The notes beneath the pieces were generated by a model, which saw only the letters and a list, made by a program, of their open reading frames with translations, did not search any database and was not told the DNA's origin. A program made the position numbers and the translations under genes. Source: Ilumatobacter coccineus YM16-304 (GTDB lineage Bacteria; Actinomycetota; Acidimicrobiia; Acidimicrobiales; Ilumatobacteraceae). From it: a DNA stretch of 64,000 nt. Location of the stretch: assembly GCF_000348785.1 (NCBI RefSeq), contig NC_020520.1:4766182-4830181 (forward strand), given 5' to 3'. Of the stretch, positions 8,238 through 15,968 are shown piece by piece; position 1 is the first letter of the stretch; the number at the start of each line of letters is the position of its first letter.

Positions 8238-10322
8238 TCAGGCCGTTTGCCGGGTGGCGATCAGGCTGCCGTCGGCAGCGACTTCGACGTTCCATCCGGG
8301 GCGGATGACCGACGTGGTCTCTCGTTCTTCGACCACGGCCGGACCGGTGAACGTCGCACCGGCGCCGAGTGTGGTCCGGTCGTAGACGGGTGCGTCGACC
8401 GCGGCGACGCCGCGGGCGAACACCATCGGCCGCGTGCTCTTGGGCGTCACGTCGCCGACGTGTGCGGCGATCGAGTCGTCGGGTTCGACCATCGTGGTGG
8501 TGGCCGACACCGACAGGCGCCAGGTGATCGCCTCGACGGCGACGTCGGGGATGGTCATGCCGTAGATGCGGCGGTACTCGGCTTCGAAGGCCGCGGTGAC
8601 TTCCTCCGCCGACGACGGCCAGGTCTCACCTTCGCCGACCCAGATGGTGATCTCGTTGCCTTGGCCCGCGTAGCGAGCGTCGACGCCGTAGCGGAACACG
8701 ATCTCGTCGTCGGGCACACCCGCGGCGCGAAGCACACGGCGACCCTCGTTGCGGAGATCGTCGAGCAGGGCGTCGCGCTCGGCGTCTTCGACCTTGCCGA
8801 TGAGGCGGGGCATCGACCGGGCGAGGTCGATGCGGACCGGCGACACGAGCGTGCCGAACGCCGACAACACCGATGCGTTGACCGGGAAGATGACCTGGTT
8901 CGCTTCGAGCAGTTCGGCCACGCCACAGGCGTGGACCGGGCCGGCACCGCCGAATGCGATGAGCGGGATACCGCGCAGGTCGACGCCCATCTCGACGCCG
9001 TGCATGCTCGCCGCGGCGGCCATGTTCTGGTTGACGACTTCGTGGATGCCGGCGGCGGTGTCGAGCATCTCGAGCCCGAGCCCGTCGGCGACGGTCTGCG
9101 CTGCGCCTTCGGCGAGCGAACGATCGAGCGGCATGTCGCCACCGAGGAACGCCGCCGGGTCGAGCAGACCGAGGATCACGTCGGAGTCGGTGACGGCCGG
9201 AACCGTGCCGCCCTGTCCGTAGCTGGCGGGGCCGGGGGCGGCGCCTGCCGACTCGGGTCCGACCTTGAGCAGACCGAACTGGTCGACGCGGGCGAGGCTG
9301 CCACCGCCGGCGCCGATCTCGACGAGGTCGACCGACGGCACCGAGACCGGAAAGCCTGACCCCTTCTTGAAGCGGTAGGCGCGAGCGACTTCGAACGTGT
9401 TGGTGAGTTCGGGTTCGCCGTGCTCGATCAGGCAGGCCTTGGCGGTGGTGCCGCCCATGTCGAAGCACAGCAGGCGGTCGATGCCGAGGCGGTTGGCGAA
9501 CCAACTCCCGGCGAGCGCACCGGCGGCCGGGCCCGACTCGACGAGGCGGATCGGGCCGCTCGCCGCGTCGTCGGCCGACACGACGCCACCGTTCGAGAGC
9601 ATCATCAGCACCGAGCCGCCGAAGCCTTCGGAGGCGAGCCACTTCTGCAGTTCGTCGAGGTAGGGGCCGATCACGGGCATGGTCGCCGCGTTGCAGGCGG
9701 TGGTGATCATGCGCGGGTACTCGCGGATCTGCGGCGAGATCTCGGCCGAGATGCACACCGGCACGCCGAGCGCCGTGCGCAGGTGCGTGGCGATCTTCTG
9801 TTCGTTCGCCGAGTTGACGTACGAGTTGAGGAGACAGATGGCGACCGACTCGACGTTCGCGGCGCGGAGCTGTTCGGCGAGGGCGTCGAGGTCGGCGTCG
9901 GTCGGGTCGGTGATGACCTGGCCGCTGGCGCCGACGCGTTCGTCGATCTCGAACGTGAGCTCGCGGGAGATCGGCGGTTCGGGGAACTCGATCTGCAGGT
10001 CGTACATGTCGTAGCGGTGCTCGTCGCGGATGAGCAGCGTGTCGCCGAACCCGCGCGTGGTGACGAGGCCGGCGCGGCCGGTCTTGCCTTCGATCAGCGC
10101 GTTGGTGATGAGGGTGGTGGCGTGCACGATCGGGGCGATGATCTCGCCCGGCTTCACGCCGGCTTTGGCGAGGAGCTGGGTCACGCCGGTCCGCACGCCT
10201 TGCAGCGGTGCGCTCGGCGTGGTGAGCGTCTTGTCGACGACCACGCGTCCGGATTCGGCGTCGAGCAGGACGACGTCGGTGAACGTTCCTCCGATGTCGA
10301 CTGCCAATCTCCAATCAGCCAT
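8238..10322 (-). CDS. hyuA: Hydantoinase A/oxoprolinase family subunit
   Basis: This is the ATP-binding subunit (694 aa) of a HyuAB enzyme. It opens with WRLAVDIGGTFTDVVLLD, the phosphate-1 loop of the ASKHA ATPase fold. MGGTTAKACLI near residue 290 is a second conserved loop. The C-terminal beta-rich domain ends with the usual GPAVVEERETTSVIRPGW segment. Its start codon shares one base with the stop of the cupin gene. With hyuB it should form an ATP-dependent amide-ring hydrolase or a carboxylase. The island's import and oxygenase genes suggest a cyclic amide or imide intermediate, which is inference. Confidence 0.94.
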   Translation of the reverse strand: MADWRLAVDIGGTFTDVVLLDAESGRVVVDKTLTTPSAPLQGVRTGVTQLLAKAGVKPGEIIAPIVHATTLITNALIEGKTGRAGLVTTRGFGDTLLIRDEHRYDMYDLQIEFPEPPISRELTFEIDERVGASGQVITDPTDADLDALAEQLRAANVESVAICLLNSYVNSANEQKIATHLRTALGVPVCISAEISPQIREYPRMITTACNAATMPVIGPYLDELQKWLASEGFGGSVLMMLSNGGVVSADDAASGPIRLVESGPAAGALAGSWFANRLGIDRLLCFDMGGTTAKACLIEHGEPELTNTFEVARAYRFKKGSGFPVSVPSVDLVEIGAGGGSLARVDQFGLLKVGPESAGAAPGPASYGQGGTVPAVTDSDVILGLLDPAAFLGGDMPLDRSLAEGAAQTVADGLGLEMLDTAAGIHEVVNQNMAAAASMHGVEMGVDLRGIPLIAFGGAGPVHACGVAELLEANQVIFPVNASVLSAFGTLVSPVRIDLARSMPRLIGKVEDAERDALLDDLRNEGRRVLRAAGVPDDEIVFRYGVDARYAGQGNEITIWVGEGETWPSSAEEVTAAFEAEYRRIYGMTIPDVAVEAITWRLSVSATTTMVEPDDSIAAHVGDVTPKSTRPMVFARGVAAVDAPVYDRTTLGAGATFTGPAVVEERETTSVIRPGWNVEVAADGSLIATRQTA

Positions 10323-10717
10323 CAGTGCACTTCCTTGTTGTCTCGTAGATCGTCACGGGGTGGGGCGAACACGTCGAGGATCCAGCATTCGTCGAACTCG
10401 TCGTCGCCGACGAAGATGCTGTCGCCGTGCCACACACCTTTGGGGGCGAGGTACGCCTGGTGTTCGGCGATGACCTGGCGCTCTTGGCTGGACTCGTCTT
10501 CGTCGATGCGGAAGTCGAGTGCGCCACGCACCACGATGCCGAGCTGCTCGTGGTCGTCGTGCTTGTGCAGGAACGAACCGGTCGAGCCGCCGGCGATGCG
10601 CCAGAAGCAGAGCTGCAGGCTGTCGCCGGTGAGGACGCGGCGCCGGAATCCGGGCCGGTCGGTCTCGACGAACTCGTCTTCTTCGAAGAAGTGGCAGTAC
10701 TGGTTCGCGAGATTCAC
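10322..10717 (-). CDS. Cupin-domain protein
   Basis: This small beta-barrel protein (131 aa) uses a GTG start that overlaps the stop of the VOC gene as GTGA. Longer reading to an upstream start would run through the VOC gene and is rejected. The cupin metal motif is visible: GSFLHKHDDHEQLGIVVRGALDF supplies two or three histidines and a glutamate, and GVWHGDSIF a further histidine. Such proteins act as dioxygenases, isomerases or ligand sensors. Its place between VOC and hyuA in an unbroken operon suggests a catalytic step on a ring-cleavage product, but the reaction cannot be named. Confidence 0.88.
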   Translation of the reverse strand: MNLANQYCHFFEEDEFVETDRPGFRRRVLTGDSLQLCFWRIAGGSTGSFLHKHDDHEQLGIVVRGALDFRIDEDESSQERQVIAEHQAYLAPKGVWHGDSIFVGDDEFDECWILDVFAPPRDDLRDNKEVH

Positions 10718-11199
10718 GAGGCGTCCATCAGGTCGGCGAATCGTTCGACTTCGGCGTCGAGGTCGAGCGGGCGCACGATGGCCTTGTCGGCTTCGTCGCC
10801 CCAGTGGTCTGCCGGGACGAGCCACATCACTTCGAACTCCAAGCCGTCGGGGTCCATGCAGTAGAGGCTCTTGTTCGCGCCGTGGTCGGAGGCGCCCTTG
10901 AGCACGCCGGCGGCGCTCATGCGGCCGTGCATCTCGACGAGGTCGGCGAGCGTCTCGACTTCCCACGCGAGGTGGTACATGCCGACGGTCTCGCGACCGG
11001 CGGCCGAGGCGCCCGCCTGGCTGCCGATGCTGAAGAACGCGATGTCGTGGTGATTGTCGGACTTGGGTGCCCGCATGAACGCGAACTGGCCGGGCTCGTC
11101 GATGACGGTGATGAAGCCGAGGACGTCTTCGTAGAACTGACGGTGGCGTGCCGAGTCACGCACGTACAGAACGGCGTGATTCATACCGGTGATACTCAT
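10714..11199 (-). CDS. VOC (glyoxalase/extradiol dioxygenase) family protein
   Basis: This 161-residue protein has two beta-alpha-beta-beta-beta units. The first metal-site region is MNHAVLYVRDSARHRQFYEDVLGF. A second histidine lies in GMYHLAWEVETL, and an acidic ligand in PDGLEFEVMW. The start at 11199 is chosen because GGAG lies 6 bases upstream; an alternative ATG is five codons further in. It is the promoter-proximal gene of the six-gene catabolic operon, so a ring-cleaving dioxygenase or a lyase/isomerase role is possible. A FadR-like palindrome lies about 60 bases upstream. Confidence 0.88.
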   Translation of the reverse strand: MSITGMNHAVLYVRDSARHRQFYEDVLGFITVIDEPGQFAFMRAPKSDNHHDIAFFSIGSQAGASAAGRETVGMYHLAWEVETLADLVEMHGRMSAAGVLKGASDHGANKSLYCMDPDGLEFEVMWLVPADHWGDEADKAIVRPLDLDAEVERFADLMDAS

Positions 11200-11251
11200 C
11201 GTTTCTCCAGGTCTGACGACGGGTGGACCGTCGTGAGTCGTTTCATCCGTA

Positions 11252-11272
11252 GTGGACTGATGGTCTGACCAT
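11252..11272. promoter_or_regulatory. FadR/GntR-type operator upstream of the VOC-cupin-hyuAB operon
   Basis: ATGGTCTGACCAT at 11260-11272 is a perfect palindrome around one base and matches the FadR consensus core TGGTCNGACCA. The preceding bases share the block GTGGACTGATGGTC with the site at 3852. It lies in the 121-base gap between the second Rieske gene and the VOC gene and probably overlaps the operon promoter. Confidence 0.75.
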
Positions 11273-11320
11273 AACAGACGCGATCTGAGTCTGCCAAGGG
11301 AATCGTGCGGTGCATGCTCG

Positions 11321-12313
11321 TCAGCCCAGGCCGGTGAGCTCCGCGAACCGACGACGCCATTCGACCGACGGCTTGTCGGACTGCACGTTGACCACACCGG
11401 TGCGGCTCAAGGGCAACGTGCCCGGCACGCGTTCGAGCATCGCCTTGTCTTCGGCACCGATCGCCCGGTCGAACTGCAAAATCTCCTCCGGGTCGATGCT
11501 GTGGTCGTCGTTGCGCCACACGACGAACGTGAACAGCGTGTTGAGGTCGTCGATCGGCGTGCTGCACAGCAGCAGGATGTGTTCGAGGCCGTCGTCGTAG
11601 CGGATGGTGCTGCGCACGATCAGCGGCAGGAAGAAGCCGGTGCTCATCGAGCGGTGGACGATGGCGTCGGTGCTCCCGCTCGACGCCGCACCTTCGTCGG
11701 GGTTCGCGGCGTCGACGTCGTACGCGTAGCCGTAGAAGTCGTCGTCGAGCTGCTTCAGGTCGAGCTTCGGCACGTCGGGGTCCTGCGCGGACCCGAAGGT
11801 TCCGGTGTGGACCCACGGGAAGTGGCTGATGTCCAGGAAGTTGTCGACCATGCGCGGTGCGGAGGTCGCCCAGGGTTCGACCTCGGTGTTGAGCCGGCGG
11901 AATGCCGGGTCGTCGTCTTGCGCGATGGTCGGGATGTCGGCGGCAGGCTCGCCCGGGCACACCCACACGAGGCCGTACTTCTGCTGCACCTGCATGCACG
12001 GGAGGTGCGCGGTCGGCGGGATCGCGGCGTCGGGTCCCGACGACGGGACCGACACGCATTTGCCGTCGGCGCCGAACCCCCAACCGTGGTAGGCGCAGGC
12101 CAGTTCACCGTTGGACACCTTGCCGATCGAGAGGGGTGCCTCCCGGTGCGGGCAGCGGTCGGGTGCCACGATCAGATCGCCGGTCGGGCCGCGCCAGATC
12201 ACGAGATCGTCGCCGAGCAGACGAACGGCGAACGGTTGCTCGCCGATGTCGTCGATGCGTGCGACCGGATACCACGCGGTGCGGAGTGCTTCGCTGTGTA
12301 CGAAGTTCGTCAT
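11321..12313 (-). CDS. Rieske 2Fe-2S oxygenase, VanA-like
   Basis: This is a second, distinct Rieske oxygenase (330 aa) of the short vanillate O-demethylase/phthalate dioxygenase type. Cluster ligands are C54-x-H56 (CPHR) and C73-x2-H76 (CAYHGW). The mononuclear iron site lies in NFLDISHFPWVHTGTFG near residue 158, which has the typical two histidines. VanA-type enzymes often remove methyl groups from O or N atoms. The gene has its own upstream gap with a palindromic operator at 12365-12375, so it is a separate unit of the same regulon. No ferredoxin or reductase partner is encoded nearby. Confidence 0.92.
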   Translation of the reverse strand: MTNFVHSEALRTAWYPVARIDDIGEQPFAVRLLGDDLVIWRGPTGDLIVAPDRCPHREAPLSIGKVSNGELACAYHGWGFGADGKCVSVPSSGPDAAIPPTAHLPCMQVQQKYGLVWVCPGEPAADIPTIAQDDDPAFRRLNTEVEPWATSAPRMVDNFLDISHFPWVHTGTFGSAQDPDVPKLDLKQLDDDFYGYAYDVDAANPDEGAASSGSTDAIVHRSMSTGFFLPLIVRSTIRYDDGLEHILLLCSTPIDDLNTLFTFVVWRNDDHSIDPEEILQFDRAIGAEDKAMLERVPGTLPLSRTGVVNVQSDKPSVEWRRRFAELTGLG

Positions 12314-12364
12314 GCCGATTTCCCTTCAGGACGGCCCGCCGAGAACGTCTCGACGAGCACTTGG

Positions 12365-12375
12365 TGGTCAGACCA
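12365..12375. promoter_or_regulatory. FadR-type operator upstream of the VanA-like gene
   Basis: TGGTCAGACCA is a perfect palindrome about the central base, 52 bases upstream of the Rieske gene start. It is followed at once by a second half site (ACTGACCA). Confidence 0.75.
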
Positions 12376-12444
12376 ACTGACCATTGGCGTCATCCTAGGT
12401 GGTGGGTGGGCGCCGCGAAACTCACCCGGCGCCGCGGCGCCGCG

Positions 12445-13161
12445 TCAGTCGAGGTCGCTCACCATCGAGTGCTCGACCGAGTCGAGATGGGAGTGGACGC
12501 TCTTGCGCACCGCGTCGGTGTCGCGCTCGATGAACGACTGGGCGATGTGTCGGTGCGCCTCGGCCGACTCGGCGATGATGCGCTCGACCTCGGTCTGGTT
12601 GCTCTCGGCCGACAGCAACGTGAAGAACTCGACCGAGCGGAACAGCTGATCGAGCACCTTGCCGTAGAGCTCGATGAGCAGCGGGTTGCCGCAGGTGGAC
12701 GCAATCGTGGTGTGGAACTCGCGGTCGAGACGACGGAACTCGGTGATGTCGAGCGCGTCGTCGAACTTGGCGGCGATGGCGGCGATGCGCTGACGGTCGG
12801 CGTCGCTGGCACGCTCGGCGGCCATCTCGAACAGCGGCAACTCCAACACTCGTCGCGTTTCGAACAGTTCGGCGACGAACGACTTGCCGTCGCCGTTCGG
12901 CTCGACCACCACGTCGGGAAGGTGCTCGGCGACGTACGAGCGATTGCCGCGACGCTCGACCACACCCATCGACACGAGCCCCTGCATCGCCTCACGCACC
13001 GAGGTGCGGGCGACGTCGAAGCGCTCGGACAGCTCGCGCTCCGACGGCATGCGCGCGCCGGGGGCCAGTTCGCCGGTGGTGATCCGTTCGAGCAGTTGTG
13101 CGCGGATCTGCGAGCTGACCGTCTCTCGTGAGATCGGTGCGAATGGTTGTGCCTGTGTCAT
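12445..13161 (-). CDS. FadR-subfamily GntR transcriptional regulator
   Basis: This is a 238-residue DNA-binding regulator. The N-terminal winged helix reads from SSQIRAQLLERITTGELAPG through MPSERELSERFDVARTSVREAMQGL, the diagnostic GntR helix-turn-helix (about residues 16-72). The all-helical FCD ligand domain follows, with metal-ligand candidates in RRLDREFHTTI and AEAHRHI. The start is set at MTQAQPF; a longer frame upstream would cover operator DNA. FadR-type repressors usually release DNA on binding a pathway acid. Palindromes of the FadR type lie before its own divergent promoter and before the other island operons, so it is the likely island regulator. Confidence 0.94.
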   Translation of the reverse strand: MTQAQPFAPISRETVSSQIRAQLLERITTGELAPGARMPSERELSERFDVARTSVREAMQGLVSMGVVERRGNRSYVAEHLPDVVVEPNGDGKSFVAELFETRRVLELPLFEMAAERASDADRQRIAAIAAKFDDALDITEFRRLDREFHTTIASTCGNPLLIELYGKVLDQLFRSVEFFTLLSAESNQTEVERIIAESAEAHRHIAQSFIERDTDAVRKSVHSHLDSVEHSMVSDLD

Positions 13162-13211
13162 CGACGCCGTCGACTTTCTGGAAGGCGCGGGGAGATCGCG
13201 CGTTCGGTTCC

Positions 13212-13224
13212 TTGGTCCGACCAA
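13212..13224. promoter_or_regulatory. FadR-type operator in the gntR/VOC intergenic region
   Basis: TTGGTCCGACCAA is a perfect 13-base palindrome 51 bases from the gntR start codon, consistent with autoregulation. Confidence 0.75.
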
Positions 13225-13258
13225 CGTACCATCTCACCGTCACCGACTCCAGGAATCC

Positions 13259-13269
13259 TGGTCTGACCA
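13259..13269. promoter_or_regulatory. Second FadR-type operator, gntR/VOC intergenic region
   Basis: TGGTCTGACCA is a perfect palindrome about the central base, followed by the half site ACTGACCA exactly as at 12365. It lies 67 bases upstream of the rightward VOC gene. Confidence 0.75.
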
Positions 13270-13335
13270 ACTGACCAAGTGGTATCGTACGAGGAGCTGA
13301 GAGGATCGAACCGATCCCCCGAACGAGGAGTCTCC

Positions 13336-13824
13336 GTGAGCGAACCGAACTACGAACTGCACCCGTCCGAACCGCGCTGGACGCACATCGCGTTGCGCGT
13401 TCGCGACATGGACGCCTCGATCGCCTGGTACGAGAAGTTCACGCCGCTCGAACTGATCGACCGTCGCGAAGACGAAGCCGGCTACGGCTGCTGGCTCGGC
13501 ATGCCGGGCGAGACCAACAACCCGTTCATCCTCGTCATGGCGCAGTTCTTCCCCGACAAGGACCCGTTCGCCGATTCGCCGATCGCCACGCTGTCCCCGT
13601 TCGCTCACCTGGGCATGGAACTGCCGAACCGCGAAGCGATCGACGCCACGGCCGAGCTGGCCAAAGAACACGACTGCCTCGGCATGCCGCCGACGATGAT
13701 GCCGCCGCCGATCGGCTACATCACGATGCTGCGCGACCCCGACGGCAACATGGTCGAGTTCTCGTGGGACCAGGGCGTGTACGCCACACTCCAAGAACGC
13801 TGGGGCGTCAAGACCAACTCCTGA
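13336..13824 (+). CDS. VOC (glyoxalase) family protein
   Basis: This 162-residue protein starts at GTG, chosen because GAGGAG lies 5 bases upstream. It has one long VOC unit: HIALRVRDMDASIAWYEKF carries the first metal-type histidine, HLGMELPNREAID the second, and MLRDPDGNMVEFSW the glutamate region. It differs clearly from the VOC protein of the leftward operon. It is transcribed divergently from the regulator and shares the operator-containing gap, so it probably belongs to the regulon. Glyoxalase, dioxygenase and isomerase roles are all possible. Confidence 0.88.
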   Translation: MSEPNYELHPSEPRWTHIALRVRDMDASIAWYEKFTPLELIDRREDEAGYGCWLGMPGETNNPFILVMAQFFPDKDPFADSPIATLSPFAHLGMELPNREAIDATAELAKEHDCLGMPPTMMPPPIGYITMLRDPDGNMVEFSWDQGVYATLQERWGVKTNS

Positions 13825-13862
13825 CCTGGTTGCCGCAGTCGCTGTGGTGACACACTGACGAC

Positions 13863-14651
13863 ATGGCGACCACGCAGGCAGTAGACGGCACCAGCATCCA
13901 CTTCGACGAGCACGGCCACGGCGATGGCCCGGCCGTCGTGCTGGTGCACGGCATCACCGAGTCGTCCGACAGTTGGGCCCCCGTCACCGAACGACTGGCC
14001 ACCCAGCACCGAGTGGTCACGCTCGATCTGCGCGGCCACGGTCGTTCGGGCCAGGCCGAGCGGTACGACCTCGAAGCGATGGCGGGCGACGTCGCCGCCG
14101 TGGTCGGCGCGCTCGGACTCGAGCGGCCTCATCTGGTCGGCCACTCGCTCGGCGGCATCGTCGTCTCGGCGGCCGGCGCCGTGCTCCCGGTGTCGTCGGT
14201 GGTCGACGTCGACCAGTCGCTGCAGTTGGCCTCGTTCAAAGAACAGCTGATGCCGTTCGCCGATCAACTCCGTGACCCGGCCGCGTTCCCACTCGTGATC
14301 GACGGCCTCTTCGCGATGATGGCGGGCGAGATGCTGCCCGCATCCGAAGTCGAACGGGTCAACGCGCTGCGCCGCCCCGACCAGGACGTCGTGCTCGGCG
14401 TGTGGGACCTGATCCTCACGCTGCCGATCGACGAGATCGCCGCCATCGTCGACGCTGCGCTCGCCGGCTACGACGGTGTCGATCTCCCGTATCTGGCGTT
14501 GTTCGGCATCGATCCCGGCCCCGGCTACGGCGACTGGCTGAGCGGACACATCGCCGGCGCCACCACCGAGGTGTGGGCCGACCACGGCCATTACCCGCAC
14601 CTGGTCGACCCCGACCGCTTCGTCGCCCGCCTCCACGACTTCTGGTCCTGA
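13863..14651 (+). CDS. Alpha/beta-fold hydrolase
   Basis: This 262-residue serine hydrolase has the oxyanion segment LVHGITESSDSW near residue 28 and the nucleophile elbow GHSLGG with Ser95. The likely histidine is in ADHGHYPHLVD near the C-terminus. It lies 38 bases after the VOC gene, is probably co-transcribed with it, and may hydrolyse an ester, lactone or C-C bond in the island pathway. No motif fixes the substrate. A stem-loop directly after the stop ends the unit. Confidence 0.9.
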   Translation: MATTQAVDGTSIHFDEHGHGDGPAVVLVHGITESSDSWAPVTERLATQHRVVTLDLRGHGRSGQAERYDLEAMAGDVAAVVGALGLERPHLVGHSLGGIVVSAAGAVLPVSSVVDVDQSLQLASFKEQLMPFADQLRDPAAFPLVIDGLFAMMAGEMLPASEVERVNALRRPDQDVVLGVWDLILTLPIDEIAAIVDAALAGYDGVDLPYLALFGIDPGPGYGDWLSGHIAGATTEVWADHGHYPHLVDPDRFVARLHDFWS

Positions 14652-14653
14652 CC

Positions 14654-14692
14654 CGCTTGTTTCTTTTCGACCTGGTCCAAGGGAAACAAGCG
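14654..14692 (+). terminator. Stem-loop after the alpha/beta hydrolase gene
   Basis: The arms CGCTTGTTTC (14654-14663) and GAAACAAGCG (14683-14692) are perfectly complementary, with a 19-base loop. The hairpin starts 3 bases after the stop codon. There is no T tract. Confidence 0.55.
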
Positions 14693-14702
14693 AGACGACG
14701 AC

Positions 14703-14990
14703 GTGGCAGCATCTGACTGGTGGTCGGCGACCGAGACCGGGATCACGATGTCGATTCGGGCCACGCCGGGAGCCAAGCAGTCGGCGGTGATGGAGGTCGG
14801 ACCCGACCACGTCCGCATCCGACTCGCGGCACGCGCCGTCGAGGGCCAGGCCAACGCCGCACTGGTCGCGTTCGTCGCGAAGCTGTGCGGGGTGCGCAAG
14901 TCGGCGGTCACCATCCGCCGCGGCGAGACGTCGCGTATCAAGCTCGTCGCCGTCGACGGCATCGACGCTCCCCCGCCCACCCTCACCTGA
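14703..14990 (+). CDS. DUF167/YggU family protein
   Basis: This small conserved protein (95 aa, GTG start) belongs to the YggU/DUF167 family. The family pattern is seen in ITMSIRATPGAKQSAV and VRIRLAARAVEGQANAALVAFVAKLCG, then KSAVTIRRGETSRIKLV. Members have a compact alpha/beta fold and unknown biochemical role. It stands alone between two hairpins. Confidence 0.88.
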   Translation: MAASDWWSATETGITMSIRATPGAKQSAVMEVGPDHVRIRLAARAVEGQANAALVAFVAKLCGVRKSAVTIRRGETSRIKLVAVDGIDAPPPTLT

Positions 14991-15000
14991 CCACCCGAGC

Positions 15001-15023
15001 CATCCGGTGTCTGACACCGGATG
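15001..15023 (+). terminator. Perfect palindromic hairpin after the DUF167 gene
   Basis: CATCCGGTGTC and GACACCGGATG flank a single T. The hairpin lies 10 bases after the stop codon and has no T tract. The centre GTGTC-T-GACAC resembles the hairpins after the kinase and CCA-transferase genes. Confidence 0.55.
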
Positions 15024-15042
15024 ATGGGATTACGGTCTGGGG

Positions 15043-15351
15043 ATGCGGGTGGTCGAGCAGTCGTCGTGGGTGTGGACGCTGTTGGAAGACGACGAGGACG
15101 ATGGCGCCGATGACGACGCGCTGTTGCTCGACGTGCAGATCCTGGCGCAGGGCCCCATGTCGGGGCAGTTCTACTCGATGACGATCGTGCTCGATGTCGA
15201 CGAGACGCAGGCCTACCGCAAACGTGGTTCGGCCGCGCTCGACGACATCGCCGAGCGGATGAACCGGTCGACGAGCGACTACCAGGAGCGCGACCGACGA
15301 GACCTCAGCCAGGACGTGACCGCAGCGTGCGTCAGGTGGCGAGCGCGATGA
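15043..15351 (+). CDS. Hypothetical acidic protein
   Basis: This is a 102-residue protein I do not recognise. The N-terminal half is rich in Asp/Glu (LLEDDEDDGADDDALLLDV) and the C-terminal half is basic (NRSTSDYQERDRRDLSQ). It has no signal peptide or membrane segment. Its stop overlaps the start of the downstream lipoprotein gene as ATGA, so the two are translated together. Confidence 0.65.
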   Translation: MRVVEQSSWVWTLLEDDEDDGADDDALLLDVQILAQGPMSGQFYSMTIVLDVDETQAYRKRGSAALDDIAERMNRSTSDYQERDRRDLSQDVTAACVRWRAR

Positions 15352-15947
15352 CGCGACGCACACTCATCGCTGCGGCGGTGGTCGCCGGCGCGCTGATCGG
15401 GTGCACCGATTCGGGTGACGAAGCAACGACGTCGGTCGCCCCGGTCGAGACGATCGCGGTGACTGTCGAGCCCGACGCCGACAGTCCCGGCGAACCGTTG
15501 CAGCGGGTGCGGACCACCAACCCCGACGCGTGCATCGACGTCGATCAGCAGGTCGACGACGAGCCACAGTGGCCCGAGTTCGGCCCGGTGATCGACTGGT
15601 ACCGCGACGGTTGCCGAGTTCGCGTCGACGTCGTGACCGAACGACTCCCCGCCGCGCTCGATTGCGGCGTGACCACGCGCCACTACATACAGACCGCGCC
15701 GGTCATCGGCGAACGACAGACCCACAGCGGCGGGTCGGTCACGTACCTCCGACGCGGGGCGGAGACGATCACGCTCGATCCGCCGGCCGACCCGACGACG
15801 GTGCTGCCCGACGGCGTGGTCTTCACCGGCTACGAGTCCGACGCCCGGCGACTCTGGGCAGATCCCGACGACGAGTTCTGGATCTATCTGGTCAGCGATG
15901 AGCTGATCGAGCGCTGGCACACCGGCGTCGACGACGTCTGCGGTTAG
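15348..15947 (+). CDS. Hypothetical lipoprotein
   Basis: This 199-residue protein has a short lipoprotein signal, MTRRTLIAAAVVAGALIGC, with the lipobox LIGC at cysteine 19. A Thr/Asp-rich linker and a soluble domain with four or more further cysteines follow, which could form disulphides outside the membrane. The start at 15348 is preferred over an upstream in-frame ATG because it gives a proper signal peptide and an ATGA overlap. I do not recognise the domain. Confidence 0.75.
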   Translation: MTRRTLIAAAVVAGALIGCTDSGDEATTSVAPVETIAVTVEPDADSPGEPLQRVRTTNPDACIDVDQQVDDEPQWPEFGPVIDWYRDGCRVRVDVVTERLPAALDCGVTTRHYIQTAPVIGERQTHSGGSVTYLRRGAETITLDPPADPTTVLPDGVVFTGYESDARRLWADPDDEFWIYLVSDELIERWHTGVDDVCG

Positions 15948-15968
15948 TCGACGTCTGCGGCTGACGCC

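Noticed and set aside
5345..8308. A 987-codon open frame on the plus strand opposite the ligase and hyuB genes
   Set aside because: It is antisense to two clear genes and has the Arg/Val/Asp-rich composition that high GC gives on the opposite strand. No motif is seen.
10718..10966. N-terminal extension of the cupin frame
   Set aside because: It lies inside the VOC gene in another frame and is Arg-rich. The GTG at 10717 with a 4-base overlap is the better start.
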